This document shows, piece by piece, positions 38,081 through 47,740 of a DNA stretch of 64,000 bases. Position 1 is the first letter of the stretch. Every line of letters begins with the position of its first letter. The translations under genes and the position numbers were made by a program. This DNA comes from Luteitalea sp. TBR-22 (lineage in GTDB: Bacteria; Acidobacteriota; Vicinamibacteria; Vicinamibacterales; Vicinamibacteraceae), in contig NZ_AP024452.1 in NCBI RefSeq assembly GCF_016865485.1, positions 4,052,501-4,116,500 of the forward strand, read 5' to 3'. The notes beneath the pieces were generated by a model. That model ran no database searches and was not told the origin of the DNA. It was given only the letters and a program-made list of their open reading frames with translations.

Positions 38081-40144
38081 ATGTTCCTTTCCTTGCCTGC
38101 CGCCGCGCTTCTCCTGGGCGCGGCACTTGCTGGCGCCGCGCTGGCCATGCTCGGGTGCCACTGGGCCGGCCGCGTCCGGCGCGCCCATGCGGCGCGCGTC
38201 GAGGCGATCGTCGCCCACTCGATCGACGCCGCGTACCGCCGCGACCTCCGCACCGACACGTACGACTACCTGAGCCCGGCCCTCGAACGTGTCATGGGCG
38301 TGCCTGCACCGGTCCTGCAGGCCATGCCCCTCGACGAGTTGATCGACAGGATCCACCCGGAGGACCGCGCCCGCGTCGGGACCGTGGTCGAAGCCAGCAC
38401 CCGCATGCAGCGCGGCCGGGTGGAGTACCGCTTCCGCGCCGACTCGGGCGAGTACCGGTGGATTGCCGACCACTGGGCGGTGGAACCCGATGCCGAGGGA
38501 CGCCCCGCGTTCCGCAGCGGCATCCTCCGCGACGTCTCCGAGCAGAAGGCCACCGAGGCGGCGCTCCGCGCCAGCGAAGCCCGGTATCACATGCTGTTCG
38601 ACTCGATCGAGGACGGCTTCTGCATCGTCGAGGTGCTCCTCGACGCGCAGGGGGAGCCGCGCGACTATCGCTTCCTCGAAGCCAATCCCGCGTTCGACGG
38701 CGCGACGGGCCTGCGGGAGCCGGTCGGCCGCACGGCGCTCGAGCTGGTCCCGGGCCTCGACCGGTGGTGGGTACGCGCCTACGGCCGGGTGGCGCTCACC
38801 GGCGAGCCGGCGCGCTTCGAGAACTACGCGGCCGCGATGCAGCGCTGGTTCGACGTGTATGCGTTCCGCTTCGGCGATCCCGAAGCACGGCAGGTGGCGA
38901 TCTTCTTCAAGAACGTCACCGAACGAAAGCGCAACGAACTCGAGCGGGCCGCCCTGCTGCAACGCGAACGGCACGCCCGCACCGAGGCCGAGCGGGCGAG
39001 CCGGCTCAAGGACGACTTCCTCGCTACTATCAGCCACGAGTTGCGCACGCCGCTCAACGCGATGCTGGGGTGGGCGCAGATCCTCGCGCGTGGTGCCGAC
39101 GAGACGACCATCGCCCAGGGCCTAGGCGCCATCGAGCGCAACGCGTTGGCGCAGGCGCGGCTCATCGAGGACCTCCTCGACATGAGCCGGATCGTCACCG
39201 GCACGATTCGCCTCGACGTGCAGCCGGTCGACATGCGCCGGGTGATCGCCAACGCCGTCGAGACGGCGCGCCCGGCGGCCGAGGCCAAGGGGATCGGCAT
39301 CGCGATCATGCTCGACGAGGGCGCGACGGCGGTGCGCGGCGACGCGACGCGCCTGCCGCAGGTCGTGTGGAACCTGCTGAGCAACGCCGTGAAGTTCACG
39401 CCGCGCGGTGGCGAGGTGCACGTCCGCCTCGAGGCCGCCGGCCCCGACGTCCGCCTCACCATCACCGACACGGGTGAAGGCATCGCCGGCGATTTCCTGC
39501 CGCACGTCTTCGAGCGCTTCCGGCAGGCCGACGCGTCGACCACGCGGATGCACGGCGGCCTGGGACTCGGCCTGGCCATCGTCAAGCAGATCGTGGAACT
39601 GCATGGCGGCCAGGTGAGCGCGCGCAGCGAGGGCGCCGACCGAGGCGCGACGTTCGTGGTGACCCTGCCACGGCAGCCGGTGGCACCGCCGGCGCCGCCG
39701 GACGATCACGAGGTCGGCGGGTTGCAGGCGTCGCATCCGCCGTCCACGCAGCCCGAGGTGAGCCTGGCCGACGTCACCGTGCTGGCGGTCGACGACGAAC
39801 CGGACGCGCTGGCGGTGATCCGGCGGGTGCTGGAGGACCACGAGGCACGGGTGCTCACCGCGACCTCGGCCCACGAGGCGGTGACGCTGTGTGCGCGCGA
39901 GCACCCGCACGTGCTGCTGGCCGACATCGGCATGCCGCACGTGGACGGCTACGACCTGATCAAGCAGGTGCGGGCGCTGGGCGCCGAGGGCGGCGGCAGC
40001 GTGCCGGCCGCGGCCCTCACGGCGTTCGCGCGATCGGAGGATCGCACCCGCGCGCTCCTGGCCGGCTACCAGACGCACCTGGCCAAGCCGGTGCAGCCGG
40101 TCGAACTGGTGGCCGCCGTCGCGAGCCTCGCAGGACGCGTGTGA
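38081..40144 (+). CDS. Hybrid histidine kinase with two PAS domains and a C-terminal receiver
   Basis: 687 residues from ATG 38081. A single N-terminal helix ([20 protein letters not shown]), PAS 1 ([20 protein letters not shown] with PAC segment [19 protein letters not shown]), PAS 2 ([19 protein letters not shown]), HisKA ([19 protein letters not shown]), HATPase ([45 protein letters not shown]) and an intact receiver ([25 protein letters not shown]). It is divergent from the paralogous kinase pair, about 145 bases apart, and convergent with the sialic-acid lyase gene. Confidence 0.93.
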   Translation: MFLSLPAAALLLGAALAGAALAMLGCHWAGRVRRAHAARVEAIVAHSIDAAYRRDLRTDTYDYLSPALERVMGVPAPVLQAMPLDELIDRIHPEDRARVGTVVEASTRMQRGRVEYRFRADSGEYRWIADHWAVEPDAEGRPAFRSGILRDVSEQKATEAALRASEARYHMLFDSIEDGFCIVEVLLDAQGEPRDYRFLEANPAFDGATGLREPVGRTALELVPGLDRWWVRAYGRVALTGEPARFENYAAAMQRWFDVYAFRFGDPEARQVAIFFKNVTERKRNELERAALLQRERHARTEAERASRLKDDFLATISHELRTPLNAMLGWAQILARGADETTIAQGLGAIERNALAQARLIEDLLDMSRIVTGTIRLDVQPVDMRRVIANAVETARPAAEAKGIGIAIMLDEGATAVRGDATRLPQVVWNLLSNAVKFTPRGGEVHVRLEAAGPDVRLTITDTGEGIAGDFLPHVFERFRQADASTTRMHGGLGLGLAIVKQIVELHGGQVSARSEGADRGATFVVTLPRQPVAPPAPPDDHEVGGLQASHPPSTQPEVSLADVTVLAVDDEPDALAVIRRVLEDHEARVLTATSAHEAVTLCAREHPHVLLADIGMPHVDGYDLIKQVRALGAEGGGSVPAAALTAFARSEDRTRALLAGYQTHLAKPVQPVELVAAVASLAGRV

Positions 40145-40198
40145 CGCCCAGGCAGGGCGCGGCCATGGCAGCTGACGGCGGGGTGGGGCACCCAAGCC

Positions 40199-41122
40199 CT
40201 ACCCGGTCCACTCGTCGGGCAACACCGCGCGGATCTGCGGCGCCGCGAGGGCCTTGCGCAGCGCATCCTGCTGCTCCACCGACAGCCCCGCGCGCGGGAC
40301 CAGGCACGGCCCGCAGGGGATGCCCGACCACGTGAGCACCTGCTTGATGGCCGGGAACAACGGAAAGCGCAGCACCGCGGTGATGAGCGCGTTGACCGAG
40401 TCCTGCCGTTCGCGCACCTCGCTCCAGCGGCCGGCGCGCGCCAGCGCGTCGATGTCCACGAACTGGTCGGGGACGAGGTTGTAGAAGGAACCGATTCCAC
40501 CGTGCGCGCCCATCAACAGGCCGGCAGCGAGCACCTCGTCACGGCCGTTGAACACCACCCGTCCGGGCTTGGCGATCGCCGACAGCACCGACAGGTCGAA
40601 GTCGGTGAACTTGACGCCGGCGACGTTGGGCAGCGCGCAGATCTCCTCGAGGTGGTCGAGGGTGCGAATCGCCGGGTACGCCTCCGGAAAGTAGTAGACG
40701 ACCAGCGGCAGCGGGCTCGCCGCGGCGAGCGCCGCGTAGTACCGGCGCGCCTCGGGGAACCCGAAGCCCGGCCCGGCGGGCGGCAGGCTGCTGATCGCCG
40801 TCGCGCCGATGCGTCCGGCGTGCGTCGCGAGGTCGCGCGCGTCCTCGAACGACGCCGCCCCGACGTGGACGATCGCCGAATGCCCCGGCGGCGTGTTGGC
40901 GACAGCGATCTCGGCGACCCGGCAGCGTTGCTCCACCGACATCAGCAGCCCCTCGCCGGTCGTGCCGCAGATGTACGTGCCGTGCACGCCGGCGTCGAAC
41001 AGGCGCGCCAGAAGGCGCTCCAGGCTCGTCGTCGCCACCCGCCCGTCTTCCTCGAAGGGCGTGATGAGCGCCGGCAGGATCCCCTTCAGTGCGTCCACGG
41101 TCGTGATCTCCTTGTCTTCCAC
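40199..41122 (-). CDS. N-acetylneuraminate lyase-type aldolase (DapA/NanA family)
   Basis: A 307-residue TIM-barrel class I aldolase. It would cleave N-acetylneuraminate to pyruvate and N-acetylmannosamine. The pyruvate-binding motif is GTTGEG (residues about 53-58), the catalytic Tyr lies in LVVYYFPEAY, and the Schiff-base Lys lies in NVAGVKFTDFDL. GVKFTDFDL and GGIGSFYNLVP resemble the lyase branch more than dihydrodipicolinate synthase. It lies 46 bases downstream of the sialidase on the same strand, which supports the assignment. A related 2-keto-3-deoxy-sugar aldolase remains possible. Confidence 0.85.
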   Translation of the reverse strand: MEDKEITTVDALKGILPALITPFEEDGRVATTSLERLLARLFDAGVHGTYICGTTGEGLLMSVEQRCRVAEIAVANTPPGHSAIVHVGAASFEDARDLATHAGRIGATAISSLPPAGPGFGFPEARRYYAALAAASPLPLVVYYFPEAYPAIRTLDHLEEICALPNVAGVKFTDFDLSVLSAIAKPGRVVFNGRDEVLAAGLLMGAHGGIGSFYNLVPDQFVDIDALARAGRWSEVRERQDSVNALITAVLRFPLFPAIKQVLTWSGIPCGPCLVPRAGLSVEQQDALRKALAAPQIRAVLPDEWTG

Positions 41123-41168
41123 AGAGGCAGGGCGGCGTGGTCGACCTCGATGGATGGGATGCCTTACC

Positions 41169-42332
41169 CTACCTGCCCTGCCTCACCCACGCGAGGTCGA
41201 CGCGCGCGAACGTGAGGCGCTCGTACGCGCTCTGCTGCCCGCGCTCGTAGAGCACGCCGATGGTGCCATCGCGCAGCACCACGAGGCACGAGTACGCCGC
41301 GGGGCCCTCGTGCAGCACGCGCCAGAACGGCCAGGTCTCACCCTCGTCCTCGCTCAGGCGGATCGTCATGCGCTCGCGGCCACGCCCCGACGGGTTGGTG
41401 AACAGCAGGAGGGCGCGACCACCCGACTCGGTGGTCGAGTACCGTAGCAGGCTGGCCTGCGCCGGCGGCTCGGGCAGCGCCTCGTCGAAGCGCAACGGCC
41501 CGAGCGTCCGACCACCGTCGCCACTCACCGCGACGGCCCGCAGGTTACGTGGCCGCGGCGGGTGGTTGCGCATGTTCAGCATCAGGCGACCGTCGGCCAG
41601 TTCCACCGCCTGGCTCTCGTTGGTGCCCTCCGGGGCAATCGCCCCGATGCGCCACGAGGCGCCGTGGTCGTCGCTGTACACCACGTGCGACCGATGCGCC
41701 TGCGTGCCGGCCACCGCGTGGTTGGCCGGGATGACGAGGCGTCCGCCCTGCAACTGGATGCCGATGCCGGGGCCGGTGGCGTACCACGTCCAGTCTGCCT
41801 GCTTGGTGCTCGCCGTGATCTCCACCGGGGTGGACCAGGTGCGGCCCTCGTCGAGGCTCTTCAGCACCCAGACGGTGCGCGTGCCGGCCGACGTGCCCGC
41901 CAGGATGTCGCGCTCGCGGTCGGTGCCACGGTTGTGCGTGGTCAGCAGCCAGATGGTGCCGGTGTCGCGGTCGATCACGGGACACGGGTTGCCGAACGTG
42001 TTCGGGCCGTTGTCGCCGACGAGCATCATCGGCCCCCACGTGCGCCCGCCGTCCTCGCTGCGCCGCGACACGAGGTCGATGTCGCCGGCGTCGCCGGCGC
42101 CGCCCTTGCGCGCCTCGGCGAAGGCGAGCAACGCACCCGACGAGGTCGCGATGATCGAGGGGATGCGGTACGTGTGGTAGCCGCCCTCTCCCGACACGAA
42201 CACGTCGACCTGCTCCGGATCGCGCCACGTTGCCGCGGCGGGCGGCTGCCCCGTCGGGGGCCGGGCCGGCTCGACGCCCACACCGCCGCCGAATGCCAGA
42301 CAGGCAAGGAGCACGCCGGCCAGCTTGGTCAT
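41169..42332 (-). CDS. Secreted sialidase (exo-alpha-sialidase, GH33 type)
   Basis: A 387-residue six-bladed beta-propeller neuraminidase that releases terminal sialic acids from glycans. The arginine-triad motif is YRIP in GYHTYRIPSIIATSSG (about residue 60); the acid/base Asp lies in EARKGGAGDAGDIDLVSRR. Five Asp-box motifs mark the blades: SEDGGRTWGP, SLDEGRTWSTP, SDDHGASWRIG, SGDGGRTLGP and SEDEGETWPF. The N terminus MTKLAGVLLACLAFGGG fits a short signal peptide; the LLAC could be a lipobox. The start overlaps the stop of the symporter gene by four bases (ATGA), so translation is coupled. Confidence 0.92.
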   Translation of the reverse strand: MTKLAGVLLACLAFGGGVGVEPARPPTGQPPAAATWRDPEQVDVFVSGEGGYHTYRIPSIIATSSGALLAFAEARKGGAGDAGDIDLVSRRSEDGGRTWGPMMLVGDNGPNTFGNPCPVIDRDTGTIWLLTTHNRGTDRERDILAGTSAGTRTVWVLKSLDEGRTWSTPVEITASTKQADWTWYATGPGIGIQLQGGRLVIPANHAVAGTQAHRSHVVYSDDHGASWRIGAIAPEGTNESQAVELADGRLMLNMRNHPPRPRNLRAVAVSGDGGRTLGPLRFDEALPEPPAQASLLRYSTTESGGRALLLFTNPSGRGRERMTIRLSEDEGETWPFWRVLHEGPAAYSCLVVLRDGTIGVLYERGQQSAYERLTFARVDLAWVRQGR

Positions 42333-44851
42333 CGTGCCTCCGCGGCAGGCGCCGGCCAGGCGAGGCTCGCCAGGTAGCCGAGCGCGAAGGCCGCCCCCGT
42401 GCCGATGCCGGCGTACAGCAGGAAGTGCACGGGCGTGCGTTGCTGCACCCACCCGAGCACCAGCGCGCTGGCCACCAACCCGACGACAGCACCGGCGGCG
42501 TTGGCCCGCCGCGTGAAGATGCCGAGCGCGAAGATGCCCGCCAGGCCGCCGCCGAACAGGCCGAGCGCCTGCAGGAACACGTCCCACAGCGAGCGCACGT
42601 CCCAGGTGGCGAGCCCGAGCGCGCTGGCCGTGCCGGCAAGGCCGATGACGAGGGTGAGTTGGCGCGCCAGCCGCATCTGCGCCACTTCGGGGCGCGGCCC
42701 GCCGAGCCGTGCCGTGAAGTCGGTGATGATGGCGGTCACGATGCTGTTGATGCTGCCGCTCAGCGTCGACATCGCCGCCGCGAACACGCCCGACACGACC
42801 AGCCCCGACACTCCGGGCGGCATCTGCTGCGCGATGAACCAGGCGAAGGTCGCATCGGTGGGGGTGGAGGGATTCAGCAGGCCGGGGTGCGTCCGGTAGA
42901 AGGCGAAGAGCGCGCTGCCGACGCCGAAGAACAGCAGCGAGCTCGGCACGGCCATCGCGGCGCCCAGCCAGATCGCGCGCCGCGCCTGCCGCTCGTCCCG
43001 CGTCGTGAAGTACCGCTGGACCACCGCCTGGTCGGCCGTGTAGGGGACCAGGTGCGACACCAGGTTGCCGAAGAACACCACCCAGATGGACGCGATGGTG
43101 AGGTCGGGCGTCCACGTGACCATGTGGAACTTCCCTGCGGCCCGGCCGACCCCGATCACCTGTGCGGGATCGCCGCCGGTGCCGATCACGATCAACACCA
43201 GCGCGACCACCACGGCGCCGAGCAGCACCACCGACTGCAGCACGTCGGTCCAGATCACGGCGTTCATGCCACCGTGCAGCGTGTAGACCGTGCAGAGCCC
43301 GCCCATCAGCAGGATCGACAGGCGGATGTCCATGCCGGTGGCGGCCGCCAGGGCGAGCGCCGGCAGGTAGAGCACGATCGCCATGCGCGCCCACTGCAGT
43401 GCCACGAACGACGCGCTGCACAGCAACCGCACCGCGAGGCCGAACCGGTGCTCGAGGTACTCGTACGCCGTGGTCACCTGCAACGCGCGGAACCGCGGCA
43501 GGTAGAACAGGATCACCACCGGGGCGATCAGCACGATGCTCAGGTTGCCCGGCAGGTACGTCCAGTCCTCGGCGTACGCCTTGGCCGGGATCGCCAGGAA
43601 CGTGATGGCGCTCAACTGCGTGGCGTAGATGCTCAGGCCGGCCGCCCACCACGGGACGCGCCGCCCGCCGAGGAAGAAGTCCTCGCGCGTGTCGTCCTGC
43701 CGGGAGAAGCGCCTGCCGATCCAGACCAGCGGGAGCAGGTATGCGGCCAGCACCAGGTAGTCGAGCCACCCGAAGGCCCGCGCCGTGACCACCAGCGTGG
43801 CGCGCGATACCGTCGCCGCGCGGTGCCCGGGCCGATCCTCGCCACCGGCCACGACGAGGCCTTCACCGTCGCGCACGGCGGCCGTGGTCACCAGCGGCGT
43901 GGGAATCTCCCCGATCGACGTCCAGGTGTCGGTGATGGCGTGGTACGCCAGCACCTGGCGGCTGAACCCGGGGTGCCGCTCCCGCAGCGTCGCCACCTGC
44001 GAGGCGAGCCCGCCATCGTCGCCTCCCAGCACGAAGACGTGCGACTGTCCCCACGGGACGGCAGGCGCCGCGACGACTGGCCTGGGCACCGGCGCGATGG
44101 CGGTCCACCCGGTCCGGGGCGTGAACCGCCAGGCGTCCACCAGGTACGTGCGCGCCGCGCGGCCGTCGGCCCCGGGCGCCAACGCGGCCCCGCTCATCAC
44201 GTGGAGGGCGCCGGCCTGCGCGACGACGACGGGCAGGATCCGGCCGTCGCCGGGCAGCGGCGCGACCTCGCGCCACTGGGCTCCGGGGATGTCGAGGTCG
44301 AGCGCCCAGACGCGGCGGCTCGCCGCAGTGTCGGCGGGCGACACCTGCCCGCCGACCACGAACAGCGAGCGCCCGAGGACGGCGCCGCCGGCCATGGCGA
44401 GCGGCGTGGGCAGGGCCGGCAGTGACGCCCGCGTCACCCGCCCGTCGGCCAGCGTGAGCGCGAACGTGTCGGCAAGGTGCCTGGTCGCGTCGTTGCCGCC
44501 GACCACCACCAGGCGTGATCCGTCCTGGGCGACCGCGGCGTAGCCGAGTGGGCGAGGCAGCACGTCCGACGGCAGACGCTGCCACGCGGTGGCGCCGCGT
44601 GGCAGCAGGAACGCGTCGGCGTGCCACGTCTTGGTGCCGCCCGCGAACGGGCTGACGGGAAAGTCGGTGCCACCGGCAACGAGCAGGGCGCCGGCGAGCA
44701 GGCCCGTGACGTGGCCGCTGCGCGGCACCGGCACCGGCGGCAGTGACTCCCAGGCCAGAGTGGTGACCGGCGCCTGTGCGCGCGCCGTGCCGGCCAGCAC
44801 GACGAGGGCGAGGATGGCAGCCGCGCCCGGCAGCAGAGCCCGGCAGGTCAT
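42329..44851 (-). CDS. Kelch (NanM-like sialic-acid epimerase) fused to sodium:solute symporter
   Basis: 840 residues from ATG 44851. A signal peptide (MTCRALLPGAAAILALVVLAGTARAQ) leads into about 300 residues of kelch propeller repeats (RSGHVTGLLAGALLVAGGTD, RLVVVGGNDATRHLADTF, GRSLFVVGGQVSP, HVFVLGGDDGGLA, GLVVAGGEDRPG), similar to N-acetylneuraminate epimerase NanM. A helix-rich SSS-type sodium symporter follows from about residue 350 (FGWLDYLVLAAYLLPLVWIGR, then ISGRR-like FLGGRRVPWWAAGLSIYATQLSAITFLAIPAK). The epimerase would face the periplasm and convert the alpha anomer released by sialidase to the form taken up by the porter. The sialidase gene overlaps its 3' end. Confidence 0.88.
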   Translation of the reverse strand: MTCRALLPGAAAILALVVLAGTARAQAPVTTLAWESLPPVPVPRSGHVTGLLAGALLVAGGTDFPVSPFAGGTKTWHADAFLLPRGATAWQRLPSDVLPRPLGYAAVAQDGSRLVVVGGNDATRHLADTFALTLADGRVTRASLPALPTPLAMAGGAVLGRSLFVVGGQVSPADTAASRRVWALDLDIPGAQWREVAPLPGDGRILPVVVAQAGALHVMSGAALAPGADGRAARTYLVDAWRFTPRTGWTAIAPVPRPVVAAPAVPWGQSHVFVLGGDDGGLASQVATLRERHPGFSRQVLAYHAITDTWTSIGEIPTPLVTTAAVRDGEGLVVAGGEDRPGHRAATVSRATLVVTARAFGWLDYLVLAAYLLPLVWIGRRFSRQDDTREDFFLGGRRVPWWAAGLSIYATQLSAITFLAIPAKAYAEDWTYLPGNLSIVLIAPVVILFYLPRFRALQVTTAYEYLEHRFGLAVRLLCSASFVALQWARMAIVLYLPALALAAATGMDIRLSILLMGGLCTVYTLHGGMNAVIWTDVLQSVVLLGAVVVALVLIVIGTGGDPAQVIGVGRAAGKFHMVTWTPDLTIASIWVVFFGNLVSHLVPYTADQAVVQRYFTTRDERQARRAIWLGAAMAVPSSLLFFGVGSALFAFYRTHPGLLNPSTPTDATFAWFIAQQMPPGVSGLVVSGVFAAAMSTLSGSINSIVTAIITDFTARLGGPRPEVAQMRLARQLTLVIGLAGTASALGLATWDVRSLWDVFLQALGLFGGGLAGIFALGIFTRRANAAGAVVGLVASALVLGWVQQRTPVHFLLYAGIGTGAAFALGYLASLAWPAPAAEAR

Positions 44852-44898
44852 GTGAGCGGGATGGTACTCCCGGGTCTCGGCTAGCGGGTATCGGATGC

Positions 44899-45198
44899 CT
44901 ACTCGCCTCGCCGAATCCTGGCCAGCTTCTCCTCGTGCTCCCGCTCGAAGCGATCGAGGTCGCGCTTCAACTCGGCCTCGCGCTCGAGGGTCGCCTCCGG
45001 ATCGAAGCGACCGGCCACGGCGGCCTGGTGCATGATGCGGCGCTGGGCGACACGGGCCTCGTGCTGGCGCCGGGCCTCGGCGATCTGCTCGCGTTGGGCG
45101 TCGGTCAGGGTCACCTGCGTGATCCCCCTGGCCTCGTCCTGCTGGCGCAGCTTCTCCATCACGAGTTCGAGTCGGCTCTTGGGAGGTCCATCGGTCAT
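44899..45198 (-). CDS. Small charged coiled-coil protein of unknown function
   Basis: A 99-residue, strongly charged protein (MTDGPPKSRLELVMEKLRQQ at the N terminus, then DAQREQIAEARRQHEARVAQ and LKRDLDRFEREHEEKLARIR). It is almost entirely helical with a heptad-like Glu/Arg/Leu pattern, so a coiled coil. It has no signal peptide or membrane segment. The family is not recognised by name; short helical proteins of this kind occur near many loci. The gene lies divergently from the LOG-family gene, 88 bases away. Confidence 0.7.
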   Translation of the reverse strand: MTDGPPKSRLELVMEKLRQQDEARGITQVTLTDAQREQIAEARRQHEARVAQRRIMHQAAVAGRFDPEATLEREAELKRDLDRFEREHEEKLARIRRGE

Positions 45199-45286
45199 CC
45201 CCGCATCGTACTCCGGTGACGCCAGTGACATGCCGCCATGTCGCCCACCGCGACAGTGGAACGGGAAGCGCGGTAGCCTTGTGCGC

Positions 45287-46078
45287 ATGGATGCGCCAGT
45301 CGTGGACCGTCCCTCTTCGCCTTCCCTGCCGCGGGCGCCGAGGAGCGCCGGCGCCGATCGCGTCCTCCTCGAAGGGCCGCACTCGCGCCTGAGGGAGCTT
45401 CGCCTCGTGCTCACCTCGGTGCGCGACTTCGTGCATGGCTTCCGCGTGCTGCACTTCGCGGGGCCGTGCGTCACCGTGTTCGGGTCGGCGCGCTTCGACG
45501 AGCACCATCGCTATTACCAGCTGGCGCGCGAGGTCGGGGCGGGCCTGAGCACGCTGGGGTTCACCGTGATGACCGGCGGCGGGCCGGGCGTCATGGAAGG
45601 CGCCAATCGTGGCGCCAAGGACGTCGGGGGCTTTTCGGTCGGCTGCAACATCCGGCTGCCGTTCGAGCAGGCGCCCAACCCCTACCTGGACCGGTGGCTC
45701 ACCTGCGAGTACTTCTTCGTGCGCAAGGTGCTGCTCCTGAAGTACTCGTACGCCTTCGTGGCGCTGCCCGGCGGCCTCGGGACGCTCGACGAGCTGTTCG
45801 AGGTGCTGACCCTGATCCAGACGGGCAAGGTGCAGTCCTTCCCGGTCGTGCTCATGGGCCGGGACTACTGGGCGCCACTCGTCCGGCAACTCACCGAGAT
45901 GGTCGGGGCGGGGACCATCGGCGCCAAGGATCTCGACCTCCTGCTGGTCACCGACGACGTGCAGGAAGCGCTGGCCCACGTGAAGGACCGGGCCATCACG
46001 CCGTTCGGGCTCAAGCCGCGCCAGTCGCCGCACCCGTGGGCGGTGATCGGCGAGCGCGGGCGACCGAGGCCCGCCTGA
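45287..46078 (+). CDS. LOG-family nucleotide 5'-monophosphate phosphoribohydrolase (TIGR00730)
   Basis: A 263-residue Rossmann-fold protein of the lysine-decarboxylase-like LOG family. Diagnostic motifs are MTGGGPGVMEGANRGAKD and the catalytic PGGLGTLDELFEVLTLIQTG. Members cleave the N-glycosidic bond of nucleoside monophosphates (in plants, cytokinin activation; in bacteria, nucleotide salvage or detoxification), and some were misannotated as lysine decarboxylases. ATG at 45287 is used; an N-terminal 55-residue leader precedes the core. No operon partner is obvious. Confidence 0.9.
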   Translation: MDAPVVDRPSSPSLPRAPRSAGADRVLLEGPHSRLRELRLVLTSVRDFVHGFRVLHFAGPCVTVFGSARFDEHHRYYQLAREVGAGLSTLGFTVMTGGGPGVMEGANRGAKDVGGFSVGCNIRLPFEQAPNPYLDRWLTCEYFFVRKVLLLKYSYAFVALPGGLGTLDELFEVLTLIQTGKVQSFPVVLMGRDYWAPLVRQLTEMVGAGTIGAKDLDLLLVTDDVQEALAHVKDRAITPFGLKPRQSPHPWAVIGERGRPRPA

Positions 46079-46209
46079 GGCGGCGTCGGCCTGGCCCGGG
46101 AGCGCCGGCCTGTCAGCGTCGGCCTACACGGGCATTTTCGCGGCTGCATCCCGGCCGGGCGGGCGTATATTTGGGAGGATTTCCCCATGGGGCCCAGGAG
46201 GGCGACACG

Positions 46210-47664
46210 ATGAGTGGTGAGCAAGGCGAACTTTCACGGCGCGGGTTCGGGCAGCGCCTCGGCCAGGTGGCAGCGGCGGCGTCGGCACTCTCGGCGCTGA
46301 ACGCCCCGGCGGTGCACGGCGCGGTCGGCGACACGATCCAGTTCGCGATCGTCGGCTGCGGCGGCCGCGGGACCGGCGCCGTGGTGGACGCGATGGCGAC
46401 CAAGAACGGGCCGCTCAAGCTCGTCGCGATGGCCGACATCTTCGAGGACAAGCTCACGCGCAGCTACAAGTCGCTGCAGAACCGCATCGCCGAGAACATG
46501 GCCGTCAAGGAGGAGCACAGGTTCCTCGGCTTCGACGGCTACCAGAAGGCGATGGACGTGCTCAAGCCGGGCGACGTCGTGATCCTGGCGACGCCGCCGG
46601 CCTTCCGCTGGGTGCACTTCGACTACGCGATCAAGAAGGGCCTCAACGTCTTCATGGAGAAGCCGGTCACCGTCGACGGGCCGACCTCCAAGCGGATGCT
46701 CGAACTCGGTGAGCTCTCCGTGAAGAAGAACCTCAAGGTCGGCGTCGGCCTGATGTGCCGTCACTGCGACGCGCGCAACGAGTTGCTCCGCCGCGTGCGC
46801 GACGGCCAGGTCGGCGAGATCATCTCGATGCGGGCCTACCGCATGCACGGCCCGGGCGGGTCGGCCTTCACCAAGAAGCAGGTCAAGGGCGGCATCACGC
46901 CGCAGGTCGTCGGCGACGCCACGCAGCCGATGTCCGAGGTCATGTACCAGCTGCGCCGCTTCCACGGCTTCCTGTGGGCGTCTGGCGGCATGTACTCCGA
47001 CTTCTACATCCACAACATCGACGAGTGCGCGATGATCAAGGAAGCCTGGCCGATCAAGGCGCAGGCGGTCGGTGGTCGCCACTACCGCGAGGACTACGTC
47101 GACCAGAACTTCGACACGTACGCCGTCGAGTACACGTTCCCCGACGGCACCAAGATGCACCTCGATGGCCGGACGATGACCGGTGCCTGGAGCGAGTTCG
47201 CCTCCTACGCGCACGGCACCAAGGGCCTGGCGGTGATCTCGTCGAAGGAGCACACCCCGGCCCGCAGCCGCATCTACAACGGCCACCTTCCCGAGGCCGG
47301 CAACCTCGCCTGGGCGTACCCCGAGAACGAGCGCAACCCGTACCGCGTCGAGTGGATCGACCTGCTCGAGGCCATCCGCAACGATCGGCCGTACAACGAG
47401 GTCAAGCGCGGCGTCGAGGCCAGCCTCGTGACGAGCATGGGGCGCATGGCCGCCCACACGGGCCGCGTGATCACCTACGACGAGATGCTGAACTGCCCGC
47501 ACGAGTTCGCGCCCAACGTCGACAAGCTGACCGAGAACGGCCCCGCGCCGGTGATCGCCGGCCCCGACGGCCGCTACCAGGTGCCGATGCCTGGCCTGAT
47601 CACCGACCGCGAGTACGGTCCGTTGCCCACCACGCCCACCACGACGGCGTCGGCGCAGCAGTAG
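46210..47664 (+). CDS. Tat-exported Gfo/Idh/MocA-type oxidoreductase
   Basis: A 484-residue NAD(P)-dependent oxidoreductase-like protein. An AGGAGG ribosome-binding site sits 8 bases before ATG 46210. The N terminus has a twin-arginine motif (LSRRGFGQRLGQVAAAASALSAL), so export of the folded protein is likely. The Rossmann domain begins IQFAIVGCGGRGTGAVV; the family catalytic motif is FMEKPVTVDG. The C-terminal domain contains GGMYSDFYIHNIDECAMI. This large family is expanded in Acidobacteriota and Planctomycetota and acts on sugars such as inositols or glycans. The substrate is unknown. Confidence 0.9.
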   Translation: MSGEQGELSRRGFGQRLGQVAAAASALSALNAPAVHGAVGDTIQFAIVGCGGRGTGAVVDAMATKNGPLKLVAMADIFEDKLTRSYKSLQNRIAENMAVKEEHRFLGFDGYQKAMDVLKPGDVVILATPPAFRWVHFDYAIKKGLNVFMEKPVTVDGPTSKRMLELGELSVKKNLKVGVGLMCRHCDARNELLRRVRDGQVGEIISMRAYRMHGPGGSAFTKKQVKGGITPQVVGDATQPMSEVMYQLRRFHGFLWASGGMYSDFYIHNIDECAMIKEAWPIKAQAVGGRHYREDYVDQNFDTYAVEYTFPDGTKMHLDGRTMTGAWSEFASYAHGTKGLAVISSKEHTPARSRIYNGHLPEAGNLAWAYPENERNPYRVEWIDLLEAIRNDRPYNEVKRGVEASLVTSMGRMAAHTGRVITYDEMLNCPHEFAPNVDKLTENGPAPVIAGPDGRYQVPMPGLITDREYGPLPTTPTTTASAQQ

Positions 47665-47740
47665 GGCACGGCGGCACCGAGAGCCGCCGTTGCCAGGACA
47701 CCGACGGGCGCGTTCCTCACGGGGCGCGCCCGTTGTCGTT

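Noticed and set aside
37936-38259. Extended start of the 34390 kinase to 38259
   Set aside because: It overlaps the opening of the divergent kinase at 38081 on the opposite strand and shows no membrane or domain features.
42333-43769. Long minus-strand frame fused in front of the sialidase
   Set aside because: It is an out-of-frame reading of the symporter gene; the sialidase begins at ATG 42332 with a signal peptide and its stop/start overlap is coherent.
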